From Cacconaster sp045599325 (lineage in GTDB: Bacteria; Bacteroidota; Bacteroidia; Bacteroidales; UBA932), in contig JAZRVT010000013.1 in assembly GCA_045599325.1 (NCBI GenBank), forward strand, positions 1 to 35,355: DNA of 35,355 nucleotides, read 5' to 3'. Below, piece by piece: positions 15,299-22,799 of this stretch. The notes below the pieces were generated by a model. It did no database searches. It was not told the DNA's origin and saw only the letters and a list, made by a program, of their open reading frames with translations. The position numbers were made by a program, and so were the translations under genes. Within the stretch, counting starts at the first letter, position 1. Each line of letters starts with the position of its first letter.

Positions 15299-17203
15299 TC
15301 AGTACTGGAGCCTGGTGATGATGCCGTCCATCGTAGAGATGAGCAGCTGGCGGTCAGGCAGAGGGACGATGTTGTTGATCATCGCCACGCTGACCTTGTG
15401 CGCCCAGATCACCGAACCGTCCTCAGGGTTGAGGCAGTAGATGTTGCCCTTGTCGGTCGGCATGAAGAGGAGCTCCTTACCGTCAACGACAGCTGTGGCG
15501 CAAGGTGTAGGGCTGATTTCATATCCCATCATAGGGATGACAGTCTCCCAGAGCTTTCCGGAATCCCCGGCGTCTGTGCTGAATGCCTCCATTGTACCGG
15601 ACATTGTCTTGACATAGAGGCGCTTTCCGTCAGGCGAGAGGGCGACGGACTCGCGGCCGCCCTTGTCAACCCATATCTGTTCACCGGTAGCGGCGTCGAT
15701 GGCGTATGTCTTGCGCTCAGGGGTGGCGATGAAGATTCTGCCGTTCGCCTTCACTGGCCATACCGCAGCCGGCGAGAGCATCCTCGATCCGTGTGTCTCC
15801 CAGCTCCACTGGAGCCCGCCGGTCTCAGGGTCGAGAGAGTAGAGGGTGTTTGCCCAGTCTCCGAATACAACCTGTTCCTTGTCGATATAAGGCCTGCTCT
15901 CCACGAATCCCTTGACACCGTCGAATTTCCAGACGAGTCTGCCGTTGCGGAGCTTGAGCGCCCTGAATGCGTTGTCGGAGGATCCGCAATATACTTTCCT
16001 GTCCCGGATCACAGGGGTTGCGAGGACAGACTTTTCGCACTGGTGCTTCCAGAGGAGGCGTCCTTTCCTGAGCGAGAGGCAGTAGATGTTGCCGTCGGTT
16101 GAGCCGATGACCACCCTTCTGCCCTTGATTGCAGGGGAGGAGAAGACCTTGCCTTCAGTGGCGTAGCGCCAGATCTCTTCTCCTGTGCTGAAGTCAAGCG
16201 CCTTGACCACGCCTGAAGTGTTGGCATAGACAACATACTTGCCTGCTCTTGCAACTGCGTCTCCCACGTCACCCTCATCCTGGGCGCGCCAGATTGCGCT
16301 TACGTTGGAATACTGGTCGTTGATGTCGAAGTCCATCCACGGGAAGTCGGCCGGCAGGCCGTAAGGGTCATTTGCCTTGCCGGCTGTCTCCGGGGCGTAG
16401 AGAGGCTTGTCGTGGAAGTCAAGCGAGAACCACGGGTCACGGGTTTCGTCCAGAGGATTGCCCTGCTTGTCAGCCACAATGCGCTCACGGGTCTCGAACT
16501 TGTTGTCCTTGATTGTCATAATGTTGTAGCCGATATTGCTGCCATGGTCCGGAGAGCGTCCGAGGATTCCCGGGACACCCTGGTAGTTGAGGATCACGTT
16601 GCTGTGCCAGTGGCCTCCGATGAGCATCTGTATGTTGCCCTTCTTCAAGGTGTTGATGACCTGGAAATAGTTGAGCATCGAGGTGTCCTGAGGGAAGTGG
16701 TTGACAAAGACCAGCGGCTGCTCAGGAGGGGTGGCGGTGACAATTGAGTCGAGCCACACCAGGCTCTCGTGCGGTAGAAGGGCAGGGGCCATCCTCATGT
16801 TCGGACCGCTGTTGCAGCCTATGAACTTGATGCCGCCCTTCTCGAATTCGAACTGCTCGTAGCCGAATACCTTGGCAAAAGTGTTGCACCCGCTTTCTGA
16901 CCATTTCGCGTCGTGGTTGCCTGCCAGAACGTAGCAGGGCTTGTCGAGCTTGTCGATCACCTCTTTTGCCAGTGCGATTTCGTGGTCCGCACCGAATTCG
17001 GTGATGTCGCCGCCGAAGAGGACAAACTGTATGTCATCCTGACTGTTGATGTCTTCAATGCAGCGTTCGAGATTGCCGATCTTCGGGGAATCGGCGCAGA
17101 GATGCACGTCTGCGAGAAATGCAAACTTCACGGGCTCAGTCTGAGCGTGGATCCCCGTGACAGCAAGCAGCGCTGCTGCGAGGAGGGTCAAGTGGCGTTT
17201 CAT
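15299..17203 (-). CDS. Exported metallophosphoesterase fused to a PQQ-type beta-propeller
   Basis: Secreted or periplasmic protein of 634 residues. Signal peptide (1-21, ends HAQ), calcineurin-like phosphoesterase domain (about 25-245) with a complete two-metal site: DVH (Asp32, His34), GGD (Asp66), GNHD (Asn96, His97), VNHF (His169) and GHWH (His198, His200). It is followed by a PQQ-like propeller of repeated Trp-docking strands such as TGEEIWRYATEGKV, GRLLWKHQ, GRLVWKFDGV, GGLQWSWETHG, TGEQIWV and DGSVIWAHKV (about 295-630). The propeller type need not bind PQQ; in this setting it may bind protein or glycan. Starts 31 nt after sir2, without an evident promoter of its own. Substrate unknown. 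Confidence 0.88.
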   Translation of the reverse strand: MKRHLTLLAAALLAVTGIHAQTEPVKFAFLADVHLCADSPKIGNLERCIEDINSQDDIQFVLFGGDITEFGADHEIALAKEVIDKLDKPCYVLAGNHDAKWSESGCNTFAKVFGYEQFEFEKGGIKFIGCNSGPNMRMAPALLPHESLVWLDSIVTATPPEQPLVFVNHFPQDTSMLNYFQVINTLKKGNIQMLIGGHWHSNVILNYQGVPGILGRSPDHGSNIGYNIMTIKDNKFETRERIVADKQGNPLDETRDPWFSLDFHDKPLYAPETAGKANDPYGLPADFPWMDFDINDQYSNVSAIWRAQDEGDVGDAVARAGKYVVYANTSGVVKALDFSTGEEIWRYATEGKVFSSPAIKGRRVVIGSTDGNIYCLSLRKGRLLWKHQCEKSVLATPVIRDRKVYCGSSDNAFRALKLRNGRLVWKFDGVKGFVESRPYIDKEQVVFGDWANTLYSLDPETGGLQWSWETHGSRMLSPAAVWPVKANGRIFIATPERKTYAIDAATGEQIWVDKGGRESVALSPDGKRLYVKTMSGTMEAFSTDAGDSGKLWETVIPMMGYEISPTPCATAVVDGKELLFMPTDKGNIYCLNPEDGSVIWAHKVSVAMINNIVPLPDRQLLISTMDGIITRLQY

Positions 17204-17233
17204 AGTATATGTGTTTACGATTGATGTCTGTGG

Positions 17234-17926
17234 TTATATGTATTCCCTGATGAGTATTTCCTTCAGTTCGGCCATCCCTTCTGTGGCCGGCTTCTGGATC
17301 TGCCTGAAGTTATTGTAATCAATCCTGATCGGCTTCGGGTCAATCAGGAAGATAGGTGTGCCCGGACTGGCATACCTGAAAAGTCCTGCGGCGGGATAGA
17401 CGTTGAGCGATGTCCCTATGATAAGCAGGATGTCAGCCTCGCCCACGGCGACAGCGGCCGGATACATCATAGGCACGGCCTCCCCGAACCAGACGATGTG
17501 AGGGCGTAGCTGCACGCCTCTGGAATCGCAGTCGCCCGGATTGACATCCCTGTATCCTATATCGCGCACGCCTCTGTCCTCCTGGTCCTCAGGACGGACC
17601 TTCGTCAGCTCGCCGTGCAGGTGGATGACATTTGTGGAACCGGCCCTTTCGTGCAGGTTGTCCACATTCTGAGTCACTACGGTCATCTCGAAATACCGTT
17701 CGAGCTCCGCGATGGTCCTGTGCGCCGCATTCGGCTGCGCTTTCTCCAGCTGGTGTCTGCGTTCATTGTAGAATTTGAGCACCAGGCCGCGGTTGCGCCA
17801 CCATCCTTCGATGTCGGCCACGTCCGCCACATTGTAGTTTTCCCAAAGACCGTCGCTGTCGCGGAAGGTCCTGATTCCGCTCTCGGCGCTTACGCCGGCA
17901 CCGGAGAGCACCACGAACTTTTTCAT
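17234..17926 (-). CDS. cobB: Sir2-family NAD-dependent protein deacylase
   Basis: Removes acyl groups from lysine using NAD+, producing nicotinamide and O-acyl-ADP-ribose. The 230 residues include GAGVSAESGIRTFR (9-22), TQNVDNLHERAG (85-96), catalytic His104 in HLHG, and IGTSLNVYPA near the C-terminus. The SIRT5/CobB-type acid-recognition pair Tyr53 and Arg56 (in FYNERR) is present, so desuccinylation or demalonylation is plausible. The zinc-ribbon cysteines of CobB are missing; only Cys133 remains in that loop, as I recall for other Bacteroidales homologues. The start overlaps the upstream ATPase gene by 3 bases in an ATGA junction (17924-17926 with stop 17923-17925). Confidence 0.9.
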   Translation of the reverse strand: MKKFVVLSGAGVSAESGIRTFRDSDGLWENYNVADVADIEGWWRNRGLVLKFYNERRHQLEKAQPNAAHRTIAELERYFEMTVVTQNVDNLHERAGSTNVIHLHGELTKVRPEDQEDRGVRDIGYRDVNPGDCDSRGVQLRPHIVWFGEAVPMMYPAAVAVGEADILLIIGTSLNVYPAAGLFRYASPGTPIFLIDPKPIRIDYNNFRQIQKPATEGMAELKEILIREYI

Positions 17927-18984
17927 ATATGAGCGAAATAACAGTTTCTCAGCCAGTATTCAAACAGAGGGTCGATCACAACCGCATCATCCTCGCTGGT
18001 GAAAGTGATGACCTCTTTTTTCTGGAGCGCATCCTTGAGCCTGAATACATTCGCAGATGAGTTGAGGCGGTATTTCTCCATTATCTCGGAACTGCTGAAT
18101 TTCTGAACGCCGTCGACCACTGCCCGCAGGAAATTGATCTGGTTGGAAGTCAGGTCGAGCATTGTCTGGAGAAATCTCGGAGAGTGGATGGCAAGCAGGC
18201 AGTCGCGCGACTGGTTGACAATCTTGCGGTTGATATAACCGGCCGGCATGGAATAGCAGAAAGAGCAGAGCTGGTTGACATACCATATGTTGCCGGAAGC
18301 AATCTCGTAGATTTCGAGAGCCTCCTCAGCCTCGATGACCCGTCCCACGTTGAGGAACGCAGTGGTTATGTATTCACAGACCTCCCTCTTGTCCAGGGGC
18401 TTGACCTCAAGAGCCCTGGCCATGGAGTAGAAGAGCCTGCGCTCTATGAAGATGTACTTCATCGAATTGATGTAGGATCCGGTCATTATATACCTCACTC
18501 TCGAGTGCTTGGACCAGGAACGGTCGAAGTCCTCGAGCCTGAAGGTCTCGTCCTCGAAGGTGAGAAGGTTCTGGAACTGCTTTATGTATATGATAATGGT
18601 CGTGGAGGCCTCTTCCGCAATTATCTGCGGAAGGTCGAGACTCTGCCGGTCAGAGACGAACTCGGTGTCGATGTCATACGGGAGGAGGGAGTTGCGGTTG
18701 ACTTCGCCGGAAATATCCTTCATCGTCTTTTTCCAGAGAGCGAAGAAATCCTCCTTCGTGCGGATGTTGAAGAAGTCCATCTGGCAGAGGATTGATTTCT
18801 CGCCCCGTGCCCTGAGCCTTGAGATCGCCTCTGAGACAATGGTCTCCTTGCCGGACCTCGGTGCGCCGATGACTGCTATGCTTTTTCCCGAGGCGAGAGT
18901 CGAGGCCACTATGTCAATCTCGCTCCTTCTGCCGAGGATGCCGGACCCCGCAGCCACTTTGTCGTATCCGAATGGAAGAATCAT
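17923..18984 (-). CDS. AAA/STAND-like P-loop protein with degenerate Walker B and C-terminal winged helix
   Basis: Protein of 353 residues related to ATP-binding proteins common in Bacteroidota. The N-terminus FGYDKVAAGSGILGRRSE and Walker A GAPRSGKET (40-48) are typical. At the Walker B position, where relatives carry a hydrophobic strand followed by Asp-Glu-Phe-Gln-Asn, this sequence has IYIKQFQN (133-139 region): Lys135 and Gln136 replace the acidic pair, so hydrolysis may be lost. A sensor-like MTGSYINSM follows (about 166), then helices, then a winged-helix-like C-terminus (about 275-345) ending LFEYWLRN. It heads an operon with sir2 and a phosphoesterase and has its own strong promoter. 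Function unknown. Confidence 0.82.
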   Translation of the reverse strand: MILPFGYDKVAAGSGILGRRSEIDIVASTLASGKSIAVIGAPRSGKETIVSEAISRLRARGEKSILCQMDFFNIRTKEDFFALWKKTMKDISGEVNRNSLLPYDIDTEFVSDRQSLDLPQIIAEEASTTIIIYIKQFQNLLTFEDETFRLEDFDRSWSKHSRVRYIMTGSYINSMKYIFIERRLFYSMARALEVKPLDKREVCEYITTAFLNVGRVIEAEEALEIYEIASGNIWYVNQLCSFCYSMPAGYINRKIVNQSRDCLLAIHSPRFLQTMLDLTSNQINFLRAVVDGVQKFSSSEIMEKYRLNSSANVFRLKDALQKKEVITFTSEDDAVVIDPLFEYWLRNCYFAHI

Positions 18985-19014
18985 CAGCCCGTGTGTTTTT
19001 TAACAAAAGTGTTA

Positions 19015-19045
19015 CAAAATTAGGCAAAACACGCGAGCAAGCAAA
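19015..19045 (-). promoter_or_regulatory. Bacteroidota promoter (-33/-7) for the ATPase-sir2-phosphoesterase operon
   Basis: On the minus strand a TTTG at 19042-19045 is separated by 19 nt from TAATTTTG at 19015-19022. This is the best match in the window to the two-part Bacteroidota promoter. Transcription would start near 19008, 24 nt before ATG 18984. The -33 element lies in the T-rich tail of the preceding terminator. Confidence 0.7.
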
Positions 19046-19073
19046 AAAAAAACCGACGAAAAGTCGGTTTTTT
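19043..19073 (-). terminator. Intrinsic terminator after the DUF3276 gene
   Basis: Stem CCGAC/GTCGG with a four-base loop, extended by A/T pairs and flanked by eight or more A on one side and eight or more T on the other, so it would work in both directions. It begins directly beyond the DUF3276 stop codon (19074-19076). Confidence 0.85.
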
Positions 19074-19421
19074 TTAAAGTTCCTCGAAATTCACGTCGGA
19101 GAATGAGTCTGTCTGCCTCTCTTCGCCCGGTTCCTGTTCCTGGACCGGACATCTCTCGCGGATGTAATTGATTACGTCCTGGAGCCCTTCGGCGAATTTG
19201 TCGAAGTCCTCCTTGTAGAGGAAGATCTTGTGCTTGTCGTATACATAGCGCCCGTCCCTTTCGATACGGCGCTTGCTCTCCGTGATTGTGAGGTAGTAAT
19301 CGTTACCCTTGGTGGCCTTGACGTCAAAGAAGTAGGTCCTCTTTCCGGCTCTTACAGGTTTTGAAAAAACATCGTCGCCGCGCTCCTGCATACCTGCATT
19401 TTCGTAATCTTCAAAATACAT
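19074..19421 (-). CDS. DUF3276 PUR-like DNA/RNA-binding protein
   Basis: Small 115-residue protein of the DUF3276 family, found in Bacteroidota and related to the PUR-alpha single-stranded nucleic-acid-binding fold. The conserved block with RAGKRTYFFDVKATKGNDYY (about 25-44), ITESKRR (46-52) and KIFLYKEDFDKF (about 65-76) is present. The C-terminal 25 residues are acidic and variable. Monocistronic: own -7 box upstream and terminator downstream. Cellular role not established. Confidence 0.9.
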   Translation of the reverse strand: MYFEDYENAGMQERGDDVFSKPVRAGKRTYFFDVKATKGNDYYLTITESKRRIERDGRYVYDKHKIFLYKEDFDKFAEGLQDVINYIRERCPVQEQEPGEERQTDSFSDVNFEEL

Positions 19422-19450
19422 CCTTATGTCAATTTTTGATATTTCCTATG

Positions 19451-19458
19451 CAAAGTTA
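19451..19458 (-). promoter_or_regulatory. -7 promoter box of the DUF3276 gene
   Basis: TAACTTTG on the minus strand matches TAnnTTTG, with start of transcription near 19444 and a 23-nt leader. A TTTG further upstream (19470-19473) is too close (11 nt) to be a normal -33 element. Confidence 0.55.
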
Positions 19459-19481
19459 AATTTATTTTTCAAAGAAAGGAC

Positions 19482-19489
19482 TATCTTTG
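19482..19489 (+). promoter_or_regulatory. -7 promoter box of the nusB operon
   Basis: TATCTTTG fits TAnnTTTG; transcription would begin near 19496, 18 nt before the nusB ATG. It is divergent from the DUF3276 promoter. Confidence 0.55.
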
Positions 19490-19513
19490 TAAAATAATTC
19501 ATCAATCTTTGAA

Positions 19514-20455
19514 ATGCTATCAAGAAGGCTTATCCGCATAAAGGCATTTAAGACGCTCTTTGCATACGAAGCTTCAGAATCCTCGAACGTGGATTCAGCA
19601 GAGAAGCAGCTTGTCGAATCCTGCGACAAGGTCAAGGACCTTTACTATTTCCTCCTGAACATATCCGGGTCTCTCGTAGACGTGGCCGCTGAAAGAATAG
19701 CGGACGGTATGCGCAAGTTCCATCCTACAGAAGCCGAGGCCAACCCGAACATGAAGTTCGTGGGCAACGGCTTCGCCAAGCTTCTGTGCGACGACCCCGA
19801 ATTCGGCCGCTACTGCCAGAAGAGAGGGCTCGTATGGGCTGAATATGATGCATTCGTCAAGCGTGTCTACCGCTCCATCGTCACAAAGGAGTACTACCAG
19901 AACTATATGGCATCCACGGAGCACTCCTTTGAGGAGGACTGCGACCTCTTCTCCTGCATCTTCCAGGACGAGTTCGAGGACAACGAGGAACTGCTTTCCA
20001 TCCTCGAGGACCTCTCCATCCTCTGGGTCGACGACCTCGCCTACGCCCTCAATGTCATAATCGACAACATCGAGGTCACCAAGCGCAAGCATCATATCGT
20101 CCATCCTTCGACCTTCCTCAAGGAGGATGACCGCGAGTTCGCGCGCCGTCTGCTCGAGGAGTCCATCCTCCATTATGACGAATATTCCGGACTGGTCTCT
20201 GACAGCATCTCCAACTGGAAGGCAGACCGGCTCGTGGCCACTGACGCCACACTCATCATAATGGGTGTCACCGAAGCCGTGACGTTCCCGACCATCCCGG
20301 TGAAGGTCACCATCAACGAATACGTTGAGATATCGAAGTACTACAGCACCCCCAACAGCAGGATCTTCGTCAACGGCGTCCTCGACAAGATTGTCCGCGA
20401 GAAGTTGGACTCAGGCGAAATAAGGAAGCAGGGCAGGGGCCTGCTCGAACAGTAG
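19514..20455 (+). CDS. nusB: Transcription antitermination factor NusB (long Bacteroidota form)
   Basis: RNA-binding factor that with NusE/S10 binds boxA and prevents termination in rRNA operons. It is 313 residues, about twice the E. coli protein but usual in Bacteroidota. The N-terminus MLSRRLIRIKAFKTLFAYEAS and the C-terminal block with WKADRLVATDATLIIMGVTEA and VTINEYVEISKYYSTPNSRIFVNGVLDKI are the NusB fold, split by a roughly 150-residue acidic helical insertion. First gene of a conserved cluster: yajC 23 nt downstream. Confidence 0.93.
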   Translation: MLSRRLIRIKAFKTLFAYEASESSNVDSAEKQLVESCDKVKDLYYFLLNISGSLVDVAAERIADGMRKFHPTEAEANPNMKFVGNGFAKLLCDDPEFGRYCQKRGLVWAEYDAFVKRVYRSIVTKEYYQNYMASTEHSFEEDCDLFSCIFQDEFEDNEELLSILEDLSILWVDDLAYALNVIIDNIEVTKRKHHIVHPSTFLKEDDREFARRLLEESILHYDEYSGLVSDSISNWKADRLVATDATLIIMGVTEAVTFPTIPVKVTINEYVEISKYYSTPNSRIFVNGVLDKIVREKLDSGEIRKQGRGLLEQ

Positions 20456-20478
20456 AAACAAATTAAAACAAGAAAGAT

Positions 20479-20799
20479 ATGTACTATATGAATTTCCTTC
20501 AGGCCGCTCAGGGCCAGGCCGGCGGCGGATTGTCAATGATTCTGATGCTCGTTCTCATCTTTGTGGTGATGTGGCTCTTTATGATCCGCCCTCAGCAGAA
20601 GAAGCAGAAGGAGCTCGACAAGTTCCGCAGCGAACTGACGAAGGGCGACAAGGTGGTCACAATAGGCGGCATCTACGGCACTATCGTGGAGGTCAGGGAA
20701 AATGCTCCTCAGGTCATCATCGAGGTTGACAAGGAAGTCAGGCTCAAGGTTGACAGGGCATCCCTCGTCAAGGATTTCAGCGACGCTGCACAGGCATAG
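20479..20799 (+). CDS. yajC: Sec translocase accessory protein YajC
   Basis: Small inner-membrane subunit associated with SecDF. 106 residues: one helix (about 18-36), the conserved FMIRPQQKKQKE stretch following it, and a cytosolic SH3-like fold with GDKVVTIGGIYGTIVEV. ATG 20488 is an alternative start 3 codons later. 5 nt separate its stop from the ybbR-like gene. Confidence 0.95.
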   Translation: MYYMNFLQAAQGQAGGGLSMILMLVLIFVVMWLFMIRPQQKKQKELDKFRSELTKGDKVVTIGGIYGTIVEVRENAPQVIIEVDKEVRLKVDRASLVKDFSDAAQA

Positions 20800-20804
20800 C
20801 ATAA

Positions 20805-21746
20805 ATGAAAAGAGACCTTGGGACGCTTGCGGTTTCACTGCTTCTGGCCTTCCTGGTATGGGTTTTCCACAACCTCTCGCTCAACTATTCGGCGAGCCTG
20901 CAGTACAGGGTTGCGGTCACCTCTCAGGTTGAGGGCCACGAGAACCACGCAGTGTCGCGGGAGGCTCTGGTCATCCGCGGCGACGCCACAGGGTTCCTTG
21001 TCCTGAGCGCCAGAAGCCACAGGAAGAATCCCCAGACCATTGAGGTCAAGGTCGATCCGAAGTTCCTCCATAGTGCAGGCGGGGAGGGGGACCTTTTCAC
21101 CCTCGCCACCTCCGACATCCGCGAGCAGCTTGCCGGGGAGCTCAGCGGCTGGCTCAACATAGACTTCATTGAGACCGACTCGCTCTCCTTCAACTTCGCC
21201 TCCCAGTCCTATGTCAAGGTTCCTGTGAACCCGCAGATCTCTCTATCCTTCGCGCCGCAGCATATGCAGGTGGGGGAGATGGAGATCCGTCCCGATTCGG
21301 TGCTGGTATATGGCGACGTCCAGCTCCTTGCCGGAGTGACCGAGGTCAGGACGGAAAGGATATCTCTGGGCGGTCTCAGAAAACCGGCTCAGGGATATGC
21401 CTCACTCGAATCTCTCAAGGGACTCCGCATCGACTGCTCGGAAGTGCTCTATTCGGTTGATGTTCAGCGCTATGTGGAGCAGGTCCGCACGGTTCAGGTC
21501 AAGGCTGTCAACCTGCCTGACGACAAGAGGCTGATGTTCCTGCCGTCCTCGGTCGAACTGACCTGGAGGGCTCCTTTCTCGTCAAAGGCCGCCAAAGGTC
21601 AGGATGATATGTCTCTGACAGTTGACTACAGGGAGTTCTCGGCTTCGCGCAACTCCAAGACCATCCCCGTGCTGGAGACGGACCGTGAGATATTCTCGTA
21701 TTCCCTCTCCCCGAGAATGGTGGAGTGCATAATCGTGGAGGAGTGA
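20805..21746 (+). CDS. YbbR/CdaR-like membrane-anchored protein
   Basis: 313-residue protein with an N-terminal signal anchor (about 7-27) and an extracytoplasmic region built of YbbR-type beta domains (two or more repeats between 35 and 310, each around a PV/IP strand such as VKVPVNPQISLSF). Homologous CdaR stimulates the diadenylate cyclase CdaA in Gram-positive bacteria; whether that is true here is unknown and no cdaA lies in the window. The stop overlaps the coaE start by one base (TGATG at 21746). Confidence 0.8.
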   Translation: MKRDLGTLAVSLLLAFLVWVFHNLSLNYSASLQYRVAVTSQVEGHENHAVSREALVIRGDATGFLVLSARSHRKNPQTIEVKVDPKFLHSAGGEGDLFTLATSDIREQLAGELSGWLNIDFIETDSLSFNFASQSYVKVPVNPQISLSFAPQHMQVGEMEIRPDSVLVYGDVQLLAGVTEVRTERISLGGLRKPAQGYASLESLKGLRIDCSEVLYSVDVQRYVEQVRTVQVKAVNLPDDKRLMFLPSSVELTWRAPFSSKAAKGQDDMSLTVDYREFSASRNSKTIPVLETDREIFSYSLSPRMVECIIVEE

Positions 21747-22354
21747 TGTCCGGACAGTCTGTTCTGCTTGTCACTGGCGGTATCGGCAGCGGAAAGAGCT
21801 TCATTATCAAGGCTCTGAACGTGATGGGCGTGCCGTCATACGACTGCGACGCCGCTGCCAAGAGGCTCTATGACGAAGACCCTGTACTGCTCCGCGATAT
21901 GACAGAAGCACTTGGCGGGAGGATACTCACCCCTGAAGGCCGCATAGACAGGCGGGCGCTTGCAGGACTCATATTCAGCGACCGGGCGCTTCTGCAGAAG
22001 GTCGAGTCGCTTGTCCACCCGGCAGTGGAGCGTGACTTCCTGCGGTGGAAGGAATCCTCCGGAGCTGATACGGTGGTCATCGAGTCGGCCATCCTGCTCG
22101 AAAAGCCGATGCTGAGGCATCTCCCGGACTATGTCCTGGTTGTGACGGCGCCCCTCGAGACCCGCATCAGCCGCGTGATGCAGCGTGACCGGTGCAGCCG
22201 CGACGAGGTTGTGCGGAGGCTCGCATCGCAGTGGAGCGATGAGCGCAGATGCGCAGAGGCGGACTTTATAATTGAACACGACGACAGGCACGCTGTGGTG
22301 CCTGCATTGATAGAATTATTAGAAACAATTGAAAATGGAAAAAACAGATCTTAA
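21746..22354 (+). CDS. coaE: Dephospho-CoA kinase
   Basis: Last step of coenzyme A synthesis: phosphorylates the 3'-hydroxyl of dephospho-CoA with ATP. 202 residues from ATG 21746, with P-loop GGIGSGKS (11-18), YDCDAAAK (32-39) and the lid region with RVMQRDRCSRDEV. A GTG at 21725 would extend it into ybbR; ATG 21746 is preferred because of the TGATG junction. Its last 20 bases overlap the start of the next gene in another frame. Confidence 0.94.
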   Translation: MSGQSVLLVTGGIGSGKSFIIKALNVMGVPSYDCDAAAKRLYDEDPVLLRDMTEALGGRILTPEGRIDRRALAGLIFSDRALLQKVESLVHPAVERDFLRWKESSGADTVVIESAILLEKPMLRHLPDYVLVVTAPLETRISRVMQRDRCSRDEVVRRLASQWSDERRCAEADFIIEHDDRHAVVPALIELLETIENGKNRS

Positions 22355-22790
22355 GAAAATCCTCTCCGTGTCAGGTGAACACGGACTCTTCCAATATGTC
22401 GCACAGGCCCGCAACGGTCTCATCGCCGAGTCTCTTCTGACCGGCCAGCGCACCATCTTCGGCGTGCACGCAAAGGTGACGTCACTCTCCGACATATCCA
22501 TCTACACCACTCAGGACGAGATCTCCCTGCAGAGCGTTCTCGAAAAGATGGCAGAGAAACTCAATGGCGGCGAGGCGATGAGCTCGAAGAGCGACACCAA
22601 GGCTATAGCCAAGTTCTTCGGCGAGGTCATCCCTGACTATGACGCTGACCGCTTCTATGTCTCCCATATGAAGAAGGTCCTGGACTGGTATTCCGTGCTC
22701 CAGAAGTACGCTACCCTGGAATTCGTCACCGACGAGGAGCGCGAGGCCGAGGAGAAGGCAGAAGAGAAGGCTGAAGCTGAGGAGAAATAG
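22335..22790 (+). CDS. DUF5606 family protein
   Basis: Bacteroidota-specific cytosolic protein of 151 residues. The N-terminus (KKILSVSGEHGLFQYVAQAR) and the ISIYTTQDEISLQSVL segment match DUF5606 as I know it; the fold is RRM/SH3-like by prediction in the family. The C-terminal 20 residues are Glu/Lys/Ala-rich and probably disordered. ATG 22335 is chosen over TTG 22329. The gene starts inside coaE with a 20-nt overlap and ends 9 nt before rimO. Function unknown. Confidence 0.85.
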   Translation: MEKTDLKKILSVSGEHGLFQYVAQARNGLIAESLLTGQRTIFGVHAKVTSLSDISIYTTQDEISLQSVLEKMAEKLNGGEAMSSKSDTKAIAKFFGEVIPDYDADRFYVSHMKKVLDWYSVLQKYATLEFVTDEEREAEEKAEEKAEAEEK

Positions 22791-22799
22791 TCCGGCGCG

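Noticed and set aside
17234..18984. Sir2-HerA or other known Sir2 antiphage system
   Set aside because: The P-loop protein lacks HerA features and Walker B acids, and Sir2 is of metabolic CobB type; only a loose analogy remains.
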